From: an uncultured Halomonas sp.
Lineage (GTDB): Bacteria > Pseudomonadota > Gammaproteobacteria > Pseudomonadales > Halomonadaceae
Direction of reading: 5' to 3'
Length of the DNA stretch: 64,000 bases
NCBI RefSeq assembly: GCF_947493865.1
Contig: NZ_CANLTC010000007.1
Span: 124,001-188,000, forward strand
Shown here: positions 32,515 to 43,392 of the stretch, piece by piece
How positions within the stretch are numbered: position 1 is the stretch's first letter
Layout: each line of letters begins with the position of its first letter
Translations under genes and position numbers: made by a program
Notes under the pieces: model-generated
Told to the model about the DNA's origin: nothing
Databases searched by the model: none
What the model saw: the letters and a program-made list of their open reading frames with translations, nothing else

Positions 32515-34595
32515 GATTGACCTCCAATCAGAGTAGTAACACGTAGAGTTCTATCATCGGGTATCTCGGCCTGGGACAGCACCGTCAAGTGGGTCAGGCG
32601 ACGACGCAGAAAGCGCGAAAGCAGCGCTCGCAAGCCGTGCTGGACCACCAGCACCAAAGGCTCGCCGCTGGCTTCCTGACGGGCCACACCGGCTTCCGCT
32701 TCCCGCATCAAGGTGTCGGCCAGCCCGGGTTCGAGCGCACCGCCGCCGTTCATCGCCTGGCTCAATACCTGCTCCAGGTTGGCATCGAGTCCGATCACGT
32801 GCAGTTCGTCTTGCCCCGGGAAACAGTGCTGGGTAATGGCCCGACCCAGAGCCACACGCACGACGGCGGTGAGCTCATAGGCATCGCTTTGGGAGGTGGC
32901 GTGTTCCGCCAACGTATCCAGAATGGTGCGCAGATCGCGGATCGAGACGTCTTCTTCAAGCAGGTTGTGCAGCAACCGTTGCAGCGTGGTAAGCGATATC
33001 AACTTGGGCACCACGTCCTCGACCAGCGCCTTGTTCTCGTCGCCCATCTTGTCGAGTAGCTGTTGCACTTCATTACGTCCCAGCATTTCACCGGCGTGAT
33101 GATGCAGCAAATGATTGAGATGGGTGGCAACCACGGTGCCCGCGTCCACCACGGTGTAACCGTACACCTGGGCATGTTCGCGCTGGGAAGCGTCGATCCA
33201 TACCGCCGGGAGTCCGAAGGCCGGGTCGGTGGTGGTAGTGCCTTCGAGATGACCCGAGACCTGACCCGGATCGATGGCCAGCCACTTGCCGGGATAGGCC
33301 TCGGCACGCCCTACCTCGACGCCCTTGAGAGCGATCACATAGGTGTTGGGTCCCAATTCCAGATTGTCGCGGATATGCACCACCGGCGGCAGGAAACCGA
33401 CCTCCTGGGCGAACTTCTTGCGCACGCTCTTGATGCGGCCGAGCAGCTCGCCATCCTGGCGATGATCCACCAGCGGGATCAACCGATGGCCCACTTCCAG
33501 ACCGAGCGTATCGACCAGTTGCACGTCGTCCCAGCTCGCCTCCGGGGTTTCCTGAGAAGGCGGTGGCGCAGCGGCATTGATGGTCTCTTCGGCAAGCTGG
33601 TCCTGATTGCGACGCATCAACCACCAGGCCAGGCTGCCCAACATCACGCTGAACAGCAGGAACACCAGGTTGGGCATGCCCGGCACCAGCCCCAGCAGGC
33701 CCATGACGCAGGCCGCCAGAATCAGCACCTTGGGGTTGGTGAACAGCTGCCCGATCATCTGCTGACCGACATCCTGATCGGTATTGACCCTAGATACGGT
33801 GACACCGGCAGCAGTGGAAATGACCAGCGCGGGAATCTGGGCGACCAGACCATCACCGATGGTCAGCAAGGTATAGGTGCGCGCCGCACTGGCGAAACTC
33901 ATGTCGTGTTGCAGAACACCGATCAGCAGGCCACCAATGAGATTGACCACCATGATGATCAAGCCGGCCACCGCATCACCACGCACGAACTTGCTGGCAC
34001 CATCCATCGAGCCGTAGAAATCGGATTCCTGGGAAATCTCGCTGCGGCGCTTCTTGGCGTCTTCCTCGCCAATCAGACCCGCGTTCAAATCCGCGTCGAT
34101 GGCCATCTGCTTGCCCGGCATGGAATCGAGCATGAAGCGTGCCCCCACCTCGGCAATACGCCCGGCGCCCTTGGTGATGACCATGAAGTTGATGATGACC
34201 AGAATCAAGAACACCACCAGCCCCACGGCAAAATTGCCGCCGATCAGGAACTCGCCGAAGGCCTGGATGACCTTGCCCGCCGCGTCGCCGCCTTCGTTGC
34301 CGTCCATCAGCACCACTCGGGTCGAGGCAACGTTGAGCGACAACCTCAGCAAGGTAGTGAACAGCAGCACTGCCGGGAAGGCGGCAAAATCCAGCGGCTT
34401 CTGGGTGAACATGCTGACCAGCAGCACCATGATGCCCAGGGCGATGTTGAAGGTGAAAAACATATCCAGCGCAAACGGCGGCAAGGGCAGGATCATCATC
34501 GACAGGATCATGAGGATCAGCAACGGCCCCGCCAGAAGCTTCATATGGGCATTACCCAGAAAGTTCTGCCGTCCCAGAGTAGCAAACAGGTTCAT
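32511..34595 (-). CDS. flhA: Flagellar export gate protein FlhA
   Basis: 694-residue core of the flagellar type III export gate. Eight hydrophobic helices fill the first 330 residues, with the FHIPEP-type block LLRLSLNVASTRVVL and the loop VITKGAGRIAEVGARFMLDSMPGKQMAIDADLNAG. The cytoplasmic domain follows, with LDKMGDENKALVEDVVPKLISL as in other FlhA proteins. It overlaps flhB and flhF by 4 nt, giving a tightly coupled flhB-flhA-flhF-flhG-like-flhE unit. Confidence 0.97.
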   Translation of the reverse strand: MNLFATLGRQNFLGNAHMKLLAGPLLILMILSMMILPLPPFALDMFFTFNIALGIMVLLVSMFTQKPLDFAAFPAVLLFTTLLRLSLNVASTRVVLMDGNEGGDAAGKVIQAFGEFLIGGNFAVGLVVFLILVIINFMVITKGAGRIAEVGARFMLDSMPGKQMAIDADLNAGLIGEEDAKKRRSEISQESDFYGSMDGASKFVRGDAVAGLIIMVVNLIGGLLIGVLQHDMSFASAARTYTLLTIGDGLVAQIPALVISTAAGVTVSRVNTDQDVGQQMIGQLFTNPKVLILAACVMGLLGLVPGMPNLVFLLFSVMLGSLAWWLMRRNQDQLAEETINAAAPPPSQETPEASWDDVQLVDTLGLEVGHRLIPLVDHRQDGELLGRIKSVRKKFAQEVGFLPPVVHIRDNLELGPNTYVIALKGVEVGRAEAYPGKWLAIDPGQVSGHLEGTTTTDPAFGLPAVWIDASQREHAQVYGYTVVDAGTVVATHLNHLLHHHAGEMLGRNEVQQLLDKMGDENKALVEDVVPKLISLTTLQRLLHNLLEEDVSIRDLRTILDTLAEHATSQSDAYELTAVVRVALGRAITQHCFPGQDELHVIGLDANLEQVLSQAMNGGGALEPGLADTLMREAEAGVARQEASGEPLVLVVQHGLRALLSRFLRRRLTHLTVLSQAEIPDDRTLRVTTLIGGQS

Positions 34596-35755
34596 CGTGA
34601 ATCCTCGGAAGATGAAGCAGGCCGATTGGCTTCGTCCAGCTCGGCAGGTACGGGCAGATCGCTGGGCTTGTCGGGCATGTCGCCCCCTTCCCGGCGTACC
34701 TGCTCGAGTCTAAACGCCCAGGCCAGCACCTCGGCCACGGCGGTATAAAGGGTTGCGGGTATTTCGCGGTCCAGATCCACATGGCGATACAGCGCCCGGG
34801 CCAGGGGCGGCGCTTCGAGCCGGGGGATACCGTGCTCCTCGCCGATCTCACGAATGCGTGCAGCCACCGCATCGGCCCCCTTAGCCACCACTCGCGGCGC
34901 GCCCATGTCGTCGCTGTAACGCAAGGCGACCGCATAGTGAGTCGGGTTGGTGACGATGACATCCGCCTCCGGCACCTTGCTCATCATGCGCCCCCGGGCC
35001 ATGGCTTGCTGCTGCTGGCGAATGCGCCCCTTGACTTGCGGGTCGCCGTCGGACTCCTTGTGCTCTTTCTTGATCTCGTCCTTGGTCATGCGCAATTTCT
35101 TGTTGTGACTCCAGAGCTGATAAGGCACATCGATGAGGATCACCACTACCAGTGAAAATACGATCAGACCGCAACATATCGCCGCCAGCTTGAGGGCATG
35201 AAACAGGGCTATTTGCAGCGGCTGATCCATCAGGGCTAGAAGCTCTCCCCGTTTGGCCCATAAAAACCCGACGGCCACACTGCCGGTAAGAACCGATTTT
35301 GAAATCGCCTTGGCCAGCTCCGCCAGGGCCTGGCTCGAGAACATGCGCTTCAGGCCCTTGAGCGGGTTGAGTTTGGAGGCCTGGGGTTTAAGGGATTTAG
35401 CAGAGATCAACCAGCCACCAAGTAGTGCCGGAGCCACCAGCGCCATCACCGTCAGCAGAATAAATAGCGGTGCCAGTGCGATCAGGGTATTCGTACCCAG
35501 GGTCCAGAGGGCTGCCAGCATTCGAGTGCTATCGAAGGCGATGCTGCGATCGAACGCGAACGTCTGCTCCATCACCGTTCCCAGTTGATCGTAAAGAAGC
35601 GTGCCGGTAGTCCATAGCCCCGCCACACCGGCCATCAACATCATGAAAGTGGAAAGCTCTCGAGAACGAGCGACCTGGCCTTCTTCCCGCGCCTTTTCCA
35701 GGCGTCGCGGCGTCGGCTCTTCGGTCTTGTCGTCGTCGCTACTGTCGTCAGCCAT
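34592..35755 (-). CDS. flhB: Flagellar export switch protein FlhB
   Basis: 387-residue inner-membrane export protein that switches substrate class after autocleavage. Four hydrophobic helices (about residues 36-210) precede the cytoplasmic domain with the self-cleaving NPTH (270-273). The N-terminal DKTEEPTPRRLEKAREEGQVARSREL is typical. The ATG at 35755 is preferred over GTG codons at 35764 and 35761. The terminator upstream ends the che operon, so flhB starts a new transcription unit. Confidence 0.96.
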   Translation of the reverse strand: MADDSSDDDKTEEPTPRRLEKAREEGQVARSRELSTFMMLMAGVAGLWTTGTLLYDQLGTVMEQTFAFDRSIAFDSTRMLAALWTLGTNTLIALAPLFILLTVMALVAPALLGGWLISAKSLKPQASKLNPLKGLKRMFSSQALAELAKAISKSVLTGSVAVGFLWAKRGELLALMDQPLQIALFHALKLAAICCGLIVFSLVVVILIDVPYQLWSHNKKLRMTKDEIKKEHKESDGDPQVKGRIRQQQQAMARGRMMSKVPEADVIVTNPTHYAVALRYSDDMGAPRVVAKGADAVAARIREIGEEHGIPRLEAPPLARALYRHVDLDREIPATLYTAVAEVLAWAFRLEQVRREGGDMPDKPSDLPVPAELDEANRPASSSEDSR

Positions 35756-35833
35756 GATCACCACTCAGAAATGGCGTTTAAAGATAGGTAAACGCTGGCT
35801 ATTCTGAGCGGCAAAGGGGAAAAACGATCACGC

Positions 35834-35875
35834 AAAAAGCGCGACGAATCGGGCGTTAATCCACGATTGTCGCGC
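35834..35875 (-). terminator. Terminator after cheZ
   Basis: On the minus strand GCGCGAC plus AATCG pair with CGATT and GTCGCGC around a 12-nt loop, with one unpaired base, followed by five T (35838-35834). It separates the cheRBYZ unit from flhB. Confidence 0.75.
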
Positions 35876-35965
35876 GTAAAGAAGGGCACATGAGGGTGAG
35901 GTGCGAGCGCCAGGAGGAGCGGTGTCTACAATTGTTGAAAAAAAGAGAGGCGGATCGAGCGACTC

Positions 35966-36628
35966 TTAAAAGCCCAGGGAGTCCAGCAGATCATCCACCT
36001 GATCCTGGTTATTGACTACATCTGGCGCCTCGGGATTGATTTGCGGGCCATTGAGCAAGGAGTTCTCGCGTTCATTGTCCATGGCCTTGCGTAGCTCCTT
36101 GCGATCCTGATCGCTGGGTACGCTGTCGAGCAGCACCTGCACCAGCTGATTCTCGATCTGCTTGATCACCTCCATCATTTTCTTGATGACCTGACCGGTC
36201 AGATCCTGGAAATCCTGGGCCATCATGATTTCCAATAGCTCGGCATTCGTCGCCTGAGTCTGTTCAGGCACCGAGGCGAGATACTCGCGCGTGTCGGTAA
36301 CCAGCAACTTGGCTTCATCCAATTCCTTGGGTTCAGCGAACCACTCGGCCCAGCGCCCATCGAGCTCATTGGCCCGGGCTTCCAATCCTTCCTGGATCGG
36401 TTGCGCCCGGTCGATGGCATTGAGCGCCCGCTCAGCGGCCTGCTCCGTCATCGTCGCCACGTAACTCAAGCGATCACGTGCATCGGGAATGGCCTCGGCG
36501 GCTTTCTCGATCTCCTTGTCGAGACCCAACTCCCGCATGTTCTCTCTGAGCATGCGGGTCAACTGCCCGATTCTTAGAATGAGATCGTCGGACTGAAACT
36601 GTACGGGCTGTTGCGTATCACCGCTCAT
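35966..36628 (-). CDS. cheZ: Chemotaxis phosphatase CheZ
   Basis: 220-residue phosphatase of phospho-CheY. The active block [18 protein letters not shown] contains Asp142 and Gln146, which correspond to E. coli Asp143 and Gln147. The C-terminal tail [13 protein letters not shown] is the CheY-tethering helix. It lies 35 nt after cheY, the E. coli gene order. Confidence 0.96.
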   Translation of the reverse strand: MSGDTQQPVQFQSDDLILRIGQLTRMLRENMRELGLDKEIEKAAEAIPDARDRLSYVATMTEQAAERALNAIDRAQPIQEGLEARANELDGRWAEWFAEPKELDEAKLLVTDTREYLASVPEQTQATNAELLEIMMAQDFQDLTGQVIKKMMEVIKQIENQLVQVLLDSVPSDQDRKELRKAMDNERENSLLNGPQINPEAPDVVNNQDQVDDLLDSLGF

Positions 36629-36663
36629 GGCTTACCCTCCTCATTAGTTGTTCTTCTAGGGGC

Positions 36664-37053
36664 TTATTTACCCAGTTTCTCGAAGATCTTGTTGAGCTTT
36701 TCTTCAAGGGTAGCCGCCGTGAAAGGCTTGACCACATAGCCGTTGGCTCCGGCTTGCGCTGCCGCGATGATGTTCTCTTTCTTGGCTTCCGCCGTGACCA
36801 TCAATACCGGCAATGCCTTGAGCGCGTCGTCGGCACGAATCTGCTTGAGCATCTCCAGACCATCGAGATTGGGCATGTTCCAGTCCGAAACGACGAATTC
36901 GAAACTTCCCGAACGCAGCTTGCTCAAGCCCTCTTGTCCGTCCTCGGCTTCTTCTACATTGGTGTAGCCCAACTCCTTGAGTAGACTACGAACGATGCGT
37001 CGCATAGTGGGAAAGTCGTCTACCACCAGGATGCTCATGTTCTTATCGGCCAT
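36664..37053 (-). CDS. cheY: Chemotaxis response regulator CheY
   Basis: 129-residue single-domain response regulator that binds the flagellar switch when phosphorylated by CheA. All active-site residues sit at the E. coli positions: Asp12, Asp13, phosphorylated Asp57, Thr87 and Lys109. The ATG at 37053 has GAGG 7 nt upstream; a TTG six bases earlier in frame is less likely. Confidence 0.97.
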   Translation of the reverse strand: MADKNMSILVVDDFPTMRRIVRSLLKELGYTNVEEAEDGQEGLSKLRSGSFEFVVSDWNMPNLDGLEMLKQIRADDALKALPVLMVTAEAKKENIIAAAQAGANGYVVKPFTAATLEEKLNKIFEKLGK

Positions 37054-37106
37054 CTTCAAACCTCGTTATCTATTCGATTGTTTATTGCTGCAATAATGGT
37101 GATTCA

Positions 37107-38168
37107 TCAAACCCGTTGAGCACGCCCAGAGGCGGCCACGCGCTGCATGATCTGGCTCGCCATCTGGTCGAGATCGACGCTTTCCATCGCCCCGCCCAAG
37201 GCCACTGCTTCCCGAGGCATACCGTAAACCACGCAACTGGCTTCGCTTTGTGCAAGGGTCTGGGCGCCGGCCTGACGCATCTCGACCAAGCCCGCCGCAC
37301 CATCCTTGCCCATGCCGGTAAGAATGATGCCGATGGCGTTACGTCCGGCATACTGGGCTGCGGAATGAAACAGCACGTCCACGGAGGGGCGATGCCGATT
37401 CACCGGGGGTCCATCGTCCAGGCGCGCCACATAGTTGGCGCCGCTGCGTGCCAGTTTCAGATGCGCATCTCCAGGGGCGATATAGGCATGCCCCGGCAGG
37501 ATACGCTCGCCCTCTTCCGCTTCCTTGACGGTAATCCGGCATAGACGATTGAGACGCTCGGCAAAGGACTTGGTAAAACCGCCGGGCATGTGCTGGGTAA
37601 TGAGAATCGCCGGGCTGTTGGCTGGCAACGGTTCGAGTACGGTGCGGATGGCTTCGGTGCCACCGGTCGACGCCCCGATGATGATCAGCTTCTCGCTCGA
37701 GATCAGTGGCGCCTTGAGCGCTGCCGGAGGTGCTTCATCCTTGCGCCGAGCGGTACGGGGTCGCGACCTGGCGGCAGCGCGTAGCTTGTCCGCGATCATG
37801 CTGGAGTATTCGAGCATGCCGCTGCGAATCCCCATCTGGGGCTTGGCGATGAAGTCCACCGCCCCCAGCTCCAGAGCACGCAACGTGATCTCGGAGCCGG
37901 CCTGGGTCAGTGACGACACCATAAGTACCGGCATCGGGCGAAGGCGCATCAGCCGATCAAGAAAATCCAGCCCGTCCATGCGTGGCATTTCCACATCCAG
38001 CGTCAGGACATCGGGATTGGTGCGTTTGATGAGATCCCGCGCAACCAACGGATCCGGAGCCGTAGCCACCACTTCCATATCCGGTTGCGAATTAATTATT
38101 TCAGTCATCAAGTCGCGAATCAGTGCCGAATCGTCTACGCAAAGCACCTTGATCTTGGGTGAGCTCAA
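37107..38168 (-). CDS. cheB: Chemoreceptor glutamate methylesterase CheB
   Basis: 353-residue methylesterase/deamidase that resets receptors. The receiver domain has phospho-Asp58 ([13 protein letters not shown]); the effector domain has the Ser ([11 protein letters not shown]), His (ITQHMPGGF) and Asp ([11 protein letters not shown]) triad. The start is taken as TTG at 38168: AGGAG lies 7 nt before it and the product [15 protein letters not shown] matches homologue N-termini. ATG at 38186 is the alternative and would place that Shine-Dalgarno inside the gene. It lies in cheRBYZ order. Confidence 0.95.
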   Translation of the reverse strand: MSSPKIKVLCVDDSALIRDLMTEIINSQPDMEVVATAPDPLVARDLIKRTNPDVLTLDVEMPRMDGLDFLDRLMRLRPMPVLMVSSLTQAGSEITLRALELGAVDFIAKPQMGIRSGMLEYSSMIADKLRAAARSRPRTARRKDEAPPAALKAPLISSEKLIIIGASTGGTEAIRTVLEPLPANSPAILITQHMPGGFTKSFAERLNRLCRITVKEAEEGERILPGHAYIAPGDAHLKLARSGANYVARLDDGPPVNRHRPSVDVLFHSAAQYAGRNAIGIILTGMGKDGAAGLVEMRQAGAQTLAQSEASCVVYGMPREAVALGGAMESVDLDQMASQIMQRVAASGRAQRV

Positions 38169-38231
38169 GAGCCCTCTCCTTTCCATCACTCTATCTGCAA
38201 GAGGCAGGTATAGTTTCTGTTATTAATTTAT

Positions 38232-39152
38232 TTATCGGCCGGAGGACGGCTGACTTAAGGACGAATTAGCAAGTTCGTACACTGTCTGGCCACGCAGGCG
38301 AAACGCCTGACTAATAAAAGAAAAATTCTCGGAATGACCGGCAAACAAAAGCCCGTTAGGCTTGAGAAAAGGCACGAAACTCTCGAGTATCTTTGCCTGA
38401 GTCGCCTTATCGAAATAGATCATGACATTGCGACAGAAAATCGCATCGAAGCGGCCTTCTATCGGCCATTTGGGCGCCAATAGATTGAGCGGCTTGAATT
38501 CGACCATTGCCGATATTTCCGGCCGTATCCTGGCTTGCCCGGCACGGGCGCCACTACCGCGCAAAAAGAAACGCTTGCGTCTTGCTTCCGCCAGCTTGGC
38601 TACCTGATCCATCGGATAGACCGCTTCCTGGGCCTTGGCCAGGGCATCGGTATCGATATCCGTGGCAACGACCTTGGCGTCCCGCGCCTTTGCGCCCAGC
38701 GTCTCGCTCAACTGCATGGCAATGGAATAAGGCTCTTCACCGGTGGAGGCTGCCGCACACCAGATGCGCACAGGCCCGCTCTGCTTGAGCACATGGTTTG
38801 CAAGCAGTGGAAAGTGGTGTGCTTCACGAAAGAAGGCGGTGAGGTTGGTGGTCAATGCATTGGTGAAGGATTCCCACTCAGGGGAATCCGGCTTGTTCTC
38901 CAGGCGTGCCAGATAATCGGCAAAGCGCGTCAGTTTGTGCTGGCGCAAACGACGCGCCAGCCGACTGTAGACCATCTCCCGCTTATGTTCCGCCAGCACG
39001 ATACCAGCACGCTGATAGATCAACTTGCGCACCCGCTCGAAATCCGCATCGGTCATTTCCAGATCGCGCTCGAGGCTGCTTACCCAGCCGCCTTGACGAC
39101 CCGGCTCAGTCGAGGGAACGGCATTCCCGGTGATGGACCGATGGATTGTCAT
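38232..39152 (-). CDS. cheR: Chemoreceptor methyltransferase CheR
   Basis: 306-residue S-adenosylmethionine-dependent methyltransferase that methylates receptor glutamates. The N-terminal helical domain (DFERVRKLIYQRAGIVL..KREMVYSRLARRLR) is followed by the SAM-binding fold with WCAAASTGEEPYSIAM and ATDIDTDAL. FCRNVMIYFD and the terminal GHSEN block are present. The ATG at 39152 follows the receptor stop directly; an ATG at 39170 overlapping the receptor is possible. Confidence 0.96.
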   Translation of the reverse strand: MTIHRSITGNAVPSTEPGRQGGWVSSLERDLEMTDADFERVRKLIYQRAGIVLAEHKREMVYSRLARRLRQHKLTRFADYLARLENKPDSPEWESFTNALTTNLTAFFREAHHFPLLANHVLKQSGPVRIWCAAASTGEEPYSIAMQLSETLGAKARDAKVVATDIDTDALAKAQEAVYPMDQVAKLAEARRKRFFLRGSGARAGQARIRPEISAMVEFKPLNLLAPKWPIEGRFDAIFCRNVMIYFDKATQAKILESFVPFLKPNGLLFAGHSENFSFISQAFRLRGQTVYELANSSLSQPSSGR

Positions 39153-39154
39153 GT

Positions 39155-41344
39155 TTAGAAGGTCTCCCATTCACTGTTCGAAGGCACCTGACGTTCACCC
39201 TGGGCTATTGCAGAGGCTTGAGCGGAGGCTTGAATATCACTCTGTACGTTGCTTTTTTGACTCTCGCGTCTAGCCGAAGCCGCCTTGAAGCGCGTTTCCC
39301 TGGCTACCGTCTCTTGACCACTACCGCTCAGGCGCAGCACCGCAATGGCGTTGGACAGTTGCGCTATCTGCTTATCCAGACTGCTGGCGGCACGAGCCGT
39401 TGTTTGCACCCGCTCCGCGTTCTGCTGGGTGACCTCATCCATTTGCGCGATCGCTTGATTGACCTGCTCGATACCCTGGGTCTGTTCATCGGAGGCCATG
39501 GAAATTTCCTTCATGATGTCGTTGACCTTGAGTACCGCCGTCACGACCTGCTCGATGGATGCTTCGGCTTGTTTAACTAATTCGGCCCCGCCGTTGATTT
39601 CTTTAGCAGAATCATCAATCAATGTGCGAATTTCATTGGCGGCATTCGCGGAACGCCCGGCCAGGTTGCGTACTTCCCCGGCAACGACGGCGAATCCTCG
39701 CCCCTGCTCCCCCGCCCGGGCGGCTTCGACGGAAGCGTTGAGCGCCAGGATATTGGTCTGGAAGGCAATGGAATCGATGACACCGATGATCTCGGCCATC
39801 TTCTTCGAACTGGCGGTGATGTTGTCCATGGTGCCCACCATCTGCTGCATGACGGCGCCACTTTCGCTCACCGCATCGCTGGCGCTACTGGCCAAGTCAC
39901 TGGCCTGACCTGCGTTACCCGCGTTCTGGCGTACCGTTGCAGTCATCTCATCCATGCTCGAAGCGGTCTCTTCCAGCGAGGCGGCCTGCTGTTCGGTACG
40001 GGTCGAAAGATCCTCGTTGCCCTGGGCGATATCCCGGGAAGCGGGACGCACCACCTCGACACTGCGATTGACGTCCGTGACGATACTGCTCAGGCTCTTG
40101 CGCATGGCATCGAGTGTTTGCATCAATCGACCGAGCTCATCATCGCGCTGGCTGGGGAGAGTGGCACCCAGGTTGCCCGCGGCAATCTGCTGGGCAAAGC
40201 GCATCGACTCGCGGATCGGCCGTCGGATGGCGCGAATGGTGACGCCGCCCATCACACATAGGCAAAGCACTCCCAGCAGCAGAAGCCCCGCCTGAAAGAG
40301 CAGCATGTTGCGCTGCTGGGTCTGGGCCTGTTGTGCTATTACCTGCGCCGAGGCCTGCTTGCTCTCGACCAGGGCCGAAATCGCCCGAGAAATCTCGCCA
40401 CCATCGGCCTGTAGCCTGGGTACGATCTCCTTGACCGCGGTAAATGCCTTGAACTGATCGTCACCGCCCAGCACCTCCGCGGCAGCCAACAAGCCTTCTT
40501 GCTCATAGCCTTCAAGGCGTTTCCCGAACTCGGCCGCCAGCGTCGTCTGATTGACGGTGCGCGCGGCATACTCCGTCCATAGACCATCCAACTGACTGGC
40601 CAGGCTCTTGAGTTCTTCGGCATGCTGTTGACGTGCATTCAGGAGATCCAGAGCCGTCGGCTGGGACAAGCTTTGATGACCCTGTGTCACCAGTTGATCG
40701 ATGCGCTGCAGGCGTGCTACATCCTCCAGCCCATCCTGCGTTAGTGCCGCCAATCGCTGGCTAGCGGCTTCCAGCGACACCATGCCCAGGCCGCTGCTGC
40801 CCAGCAATAACACCAGCGCCAGACCAATCATGGTTACCAGACGGCCCTGTAAGGAACGCAGCTGTATGCGCCTCAACCATCCCACCAGGCCGGTACGCTC
40901 GATACGTCCATTGTTCAAGCGCACGCCCCGGGTGCGACCATCGCGCATGTCGGCGTAGATACGAGCGGCATACTCACACTCTTCAGGGGATGGCTTTATT
41001 CTTAGAGAGGCATAGCCTCGCACCTTGCCGTTTTCCATGATGGGCGAGGCACTGGCATGTACCCAGTAATGGTCACCATTCTTGCGCCGATTCTTGACCA
41101 ACCCGCTCCAGGTTTCTCCTGCTTCGAGCGTCTGCCAGAGATTGGCGAAGGCGGCTTCAGGCATGTCCGGGTGACGCACGATGCTGTGTGGCGCACCGAT
41201 CAATTCGTCATGGTCATAGCCGCTGACCTCGATGAACGCCGGATTGGCGTAGGTGATACGACCCTTCATATCGGTGCGCGAGATCAGATAATGCTCGTCC
41301 GAGAGCGCATACTCGCGCTGGGTGACTGGCTGATTGTTATGCAT
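39155..41344 (-). CDS. Aer-like chemoreceptor with PAS domain and CheR-binding tail
   Basis: 729-residue methyl-accepting protein. The N-terminal PAS domain (about residues 15-115) has the Aer-type sequence RHPDMPEAAFANLW and WSGLVKNRRKNGDHYWVHA, which suggests a flavin-based redox or oxygen sensor. Two transmembrane helices (about 174-194 and 345-366) flank a periplasmic region, followed by HAMP and the signalling hairpin tip [20 protein letters not shown]. It ends in EWETF, a near match to the NWETF CheR/CheB tether; E. coli Aer lacks this tail. Confidence 0.93.
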   Translation of the reverse strand: MHNNQPVTQREYALSDEHYLISRTDMKGRITYANPAFIEVSGYDHDELIGAPHSIVRHPDMPEAAFANLWQTLEAGETWSGLVKNRRKNGDHYWVHASASPIMENGKVRGYASLRIKPSPEECEYAARIYADMRDGRTRGVRLNNGRIERTGLVGWLRRIQLRSLQGRLVTMIGLALVLLLGSSGLGMVSLEAASQRLAALTQDGLEDVARLQRIDQLVTQGHQSLSQPTALDLLNARQQHAEELKSLASQLDGLWTEYAARTVNQTTLAAEFGKRLEGYEQEGLLAAAEVLGGDDQFKAFTAVKEIVPRLQADGGEISRAISALVESKQASAQVIAQQAQTQQRNMLLFQAGLLLLGVLCLCVMGGVTIRAIRRPIRESMRFAQQIAAGNLGATLPSQRDDELGRLMQTLDAMRKSLSSIVTDVNRSVEVVRPASRDIAQGNEDLSTRTEQQAASLEETASSMDEMTATVRQNAGNAGQASDLASSASDAVSESGAVMQQMVGTMDNITASSKKMAEIIGVIDSIAFQTNILALNASVEAARAGEQGRGFAVVAGEVRNLAGRSANAANEIRTLIDDSAKEINGGAELVKQAEASIEQVVTAVLKVNDIMKEISMASDEQTQGIEQVNQAIAQMDEVTQQNAERVQTTARAASSLDKQIAQLSNAIAVLRLSGSGQETVARETRFKAASARRESQKSNVQSDIQASAQASAIAQGERQVPSNSEWETF

Positions 41345-41415
41345 ATGATGTTCCCTACCCCTTGTAAGGCCCCTGCGTGAGGCAATTGGTATATTTTTTT
41401 GATTTTTACTGCGGT

Positions 41416-43119
41416 TTAGAACTCACCCCACTCTTCTTCCACCTGCTGCGCTCGAGCCGGTTCTCGATCAAGCCCGGGAGCACCGACACGCGGTAAAGAT
41501 CTTGCCGGTTCGGGGGTATTTGGATCCGCTGCTGGCGGTGCCGTGTTGCGCGCGTCTTGGCCATCGGCGAGACGAAACAGCAGGACGGCTTCACTCAGTG
41601 CCTCGGCCTCTCTCGCCAATGCCTGGGCCGAGGAGGCTGCCTGTTGAACCAGGCCGGCATTCTGTTGAGTGACCTGATCCATCTGACTGACGGCCTCGTT
41701 GACCTGCCCGATGCCGTTGCTTTGCTCCTGGGAGGCAGCAGCAATTTCATCCATGATGTCGTTGACCCGCTGTACCGCGGCGACGATCTCGCCCATGGTG
41801 CTACCTGCCTGATCGACCAGCTTCGAGCCGCTGTCCACTCGGCTGACCGATGCCTCGATCAGGCTACGGATCTCCTTCGAGGCATCGGAAGAACGTCCTG
41901 CCAGATTGCGAACTTCCTCGGCCACCACGGCAAAGCCGCGCCCCTGCTCGCCAGCGCGGGCCGCTTCCACCGACGCATTGAGCGCGAGGATATTGGTCTG
42001 GAAGGCAATGGAATCGATGACATCGATAATGTTCACAACCTCATGCGAACTGGTGCTGATGTCATGCATCGTTTCCACTACCTGGCCGACCACCTCGCCG
42101 CCCTGGGTCGCGGTGCGTGATGCCTCCTGGGCCAGCTTGCTTGCTTGACGGGCGTTCTCGGTATTTTGGGAAACCGTGGAGGTCAGCTCCTCCATGCTCG
42201 AGGCAGTCTCCTCCAGGGAGGCGGCTTGCTGCTCGGTACGTGAAGAGAGATCGCCATTGCCTTGCGCAATGCTCTGGGCGTCCTGATGAATGCGTTGACT
42301 GCCATGGCGTACCTTGCCCACGGTGTGCGACAGACTCTCCTGCATCGTTGCCATCGACGCGAACAGCTTGCCGATCTCATTGTTGCCATGCTTCTCGACA
42401 CGTCCTGAGAGATCGCCTTCGGCAATGCGCTCGAAATGACTGACGATACGCTTCAAGGGCTGGATCACATTGACGGTAATGCCGCGCAATATGACGAGAA
42501 TCATGATCAGCGAAACGCCAAGGGCCATACCGATAGCGACTTTAAGCATTGTCGCGATAGCGCTGAAATCGGTATAAAGTGCATCCCCTTTGATCTCGAC
42601 GGCGTCAAGAAAATTATCGACACTGGTCTGAAATGCGTCATTGAGTGGCTGGGTCGAAGCGATATTTTCTCTGTATGTCGCCAGATCCAGATCCATCAGT
42701 GCAGCAATCTGAGGCGCCAGTGATTCGTCAACCAGTCGCTGATAACTCTCTTCGACCTCAGCAATCAGCACGGCATGCTCAGGGAGCACCGGGATTTCCC
42801 TAAACCGATCGAATGTCTGGTGTATATCCTCGAGAACGCCCGGAAGAGTATCTATCTGCGGCTCCTGAGTACCCCATGTCGTACCATTGAAGCGCCCGTA
42901 CTCCTCCACGATCGCCAGGCGTAGATTCAACAACTGACCGTTGACCCGATTGAGCGCTGACTGCTGTTCGACATTGACCTGATTGAGTGTCCTCAACGCC
43001 TGTTCGCTATAGTGCACTGCATAACCACCCAAGGCGCTCAACACCACTATCACCCCAGTGAATACCAGCAAGACGAGCATCCAACTGGTTCTTACGGTCA
43101 TATTCCTTAATCGATTCAT
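41416..43119 (-). CDS. Methyl-accepting chemotaxis protein, Tar/Tsr-like
   Basis: 567-residue transmembrane chemoreceptor. Helix one (about residues 13-35), a periplasmic four-helix sensor of the TarH type ([21 protein letters not shown]), helix two (about 190-212), HAMP, then methylation helices around the tip [20 protein letters not shown]. The C-terminus EEEWGEF resembles the CheR-binding pentapeptide. The ligand is not predictable. A sigma-28-type promoter lies 130 nt upstream, and the gene stands where tar stands in E. coli. Confidence 0.94.
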   Translation of the reverse strand: MNRLRNMTVRTSWMLVLLVFTGVIVVLSALGGYAVHYSEQALRTLNQVNVEQQSALNRVNGQLLNLRLAIVEEYGRFNGTTWGTQEPQIDTLPGVLEDIHQTFDRFREIPVLPEHAVLIAEVEESYQRLVDESLAPQIAALMDLDLATYRENIASTQPLNDAFQTSVDNFLDAVEIKGDALYTDFSAIATMLKVAIGMALGVSLIMILVILRGITVNVIQPLKRIVSHFERIAEGDLSGRVEKHGNNEIGKLFASMATMQESLSHTVGKVRHGSQRIHQDAQSIAQGNGDLSSRTEQQAASLEETASSMEELTSTVSQNTENARQASKLAQEASRTATQGGEVVGQVVETMHDISTSSHEVVNIIDVIDSIAFQTNILALNASVEAARAGEQGRGFAVVAEEVRNLAGRSSDASKEIRSLIEASVSRVDSGSKLVDQAGSTMGEIVAAVQRVNDIMDEIAAASQEQSNGIGQVNEAVSQMDQVTQQNAGLVQQAASSAQALAREAEALSEAVLLFRLADGQDARNTAPPAADPNTPEPARSLPRVGAPGLDREPARAQQVEEEWGEF

Positions 43120-43248
43120 GATTTCCCCATATCATATTGGCCACGTTGCCTACTGCATTGCTGTTTACTCACTTCACAAAAAACATCAAAAACCAGAAAA
43201 TATAGATTTTTCAGGGCCGCAATTCCTTGTATGGTCATTATGAAAAAC

Positions 43249-43276
43249 CTATCGGCTCGATAGAGACTATTCTTTA
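43249..43276 (-). promoter_or_regulatory. Sigma-28 promoter of the first chemoreceptor gene
   Basis: On the minus strand TAAAG (43276-43272), 15-nt spacer, GCCGATAG (43256-43249). The spacer is one base longer than the best form. The surrounding 43120-43446 stretch is AT-rich and contains only this promoter and the cheW terminator. Confidence 0.6.
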
Positions 43277-43392
43277 TGGAGGGGATTCAACGAAGAATTA
43301 ATAACAATATTTTTAATTTAATTTTCACAAAAAACGCATTATTTAAATTTTTTATTTTCCAATTTAATTAAAATTAAAAGTTCTTAAAAAAC

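Noticed and set aside
33063..34748. A 561-codon plus-strand frame over flhA
   Set aside because: It is antisense to flhA; the His/Gln-rich composition is the usual mirror of a hydrophobic gene.
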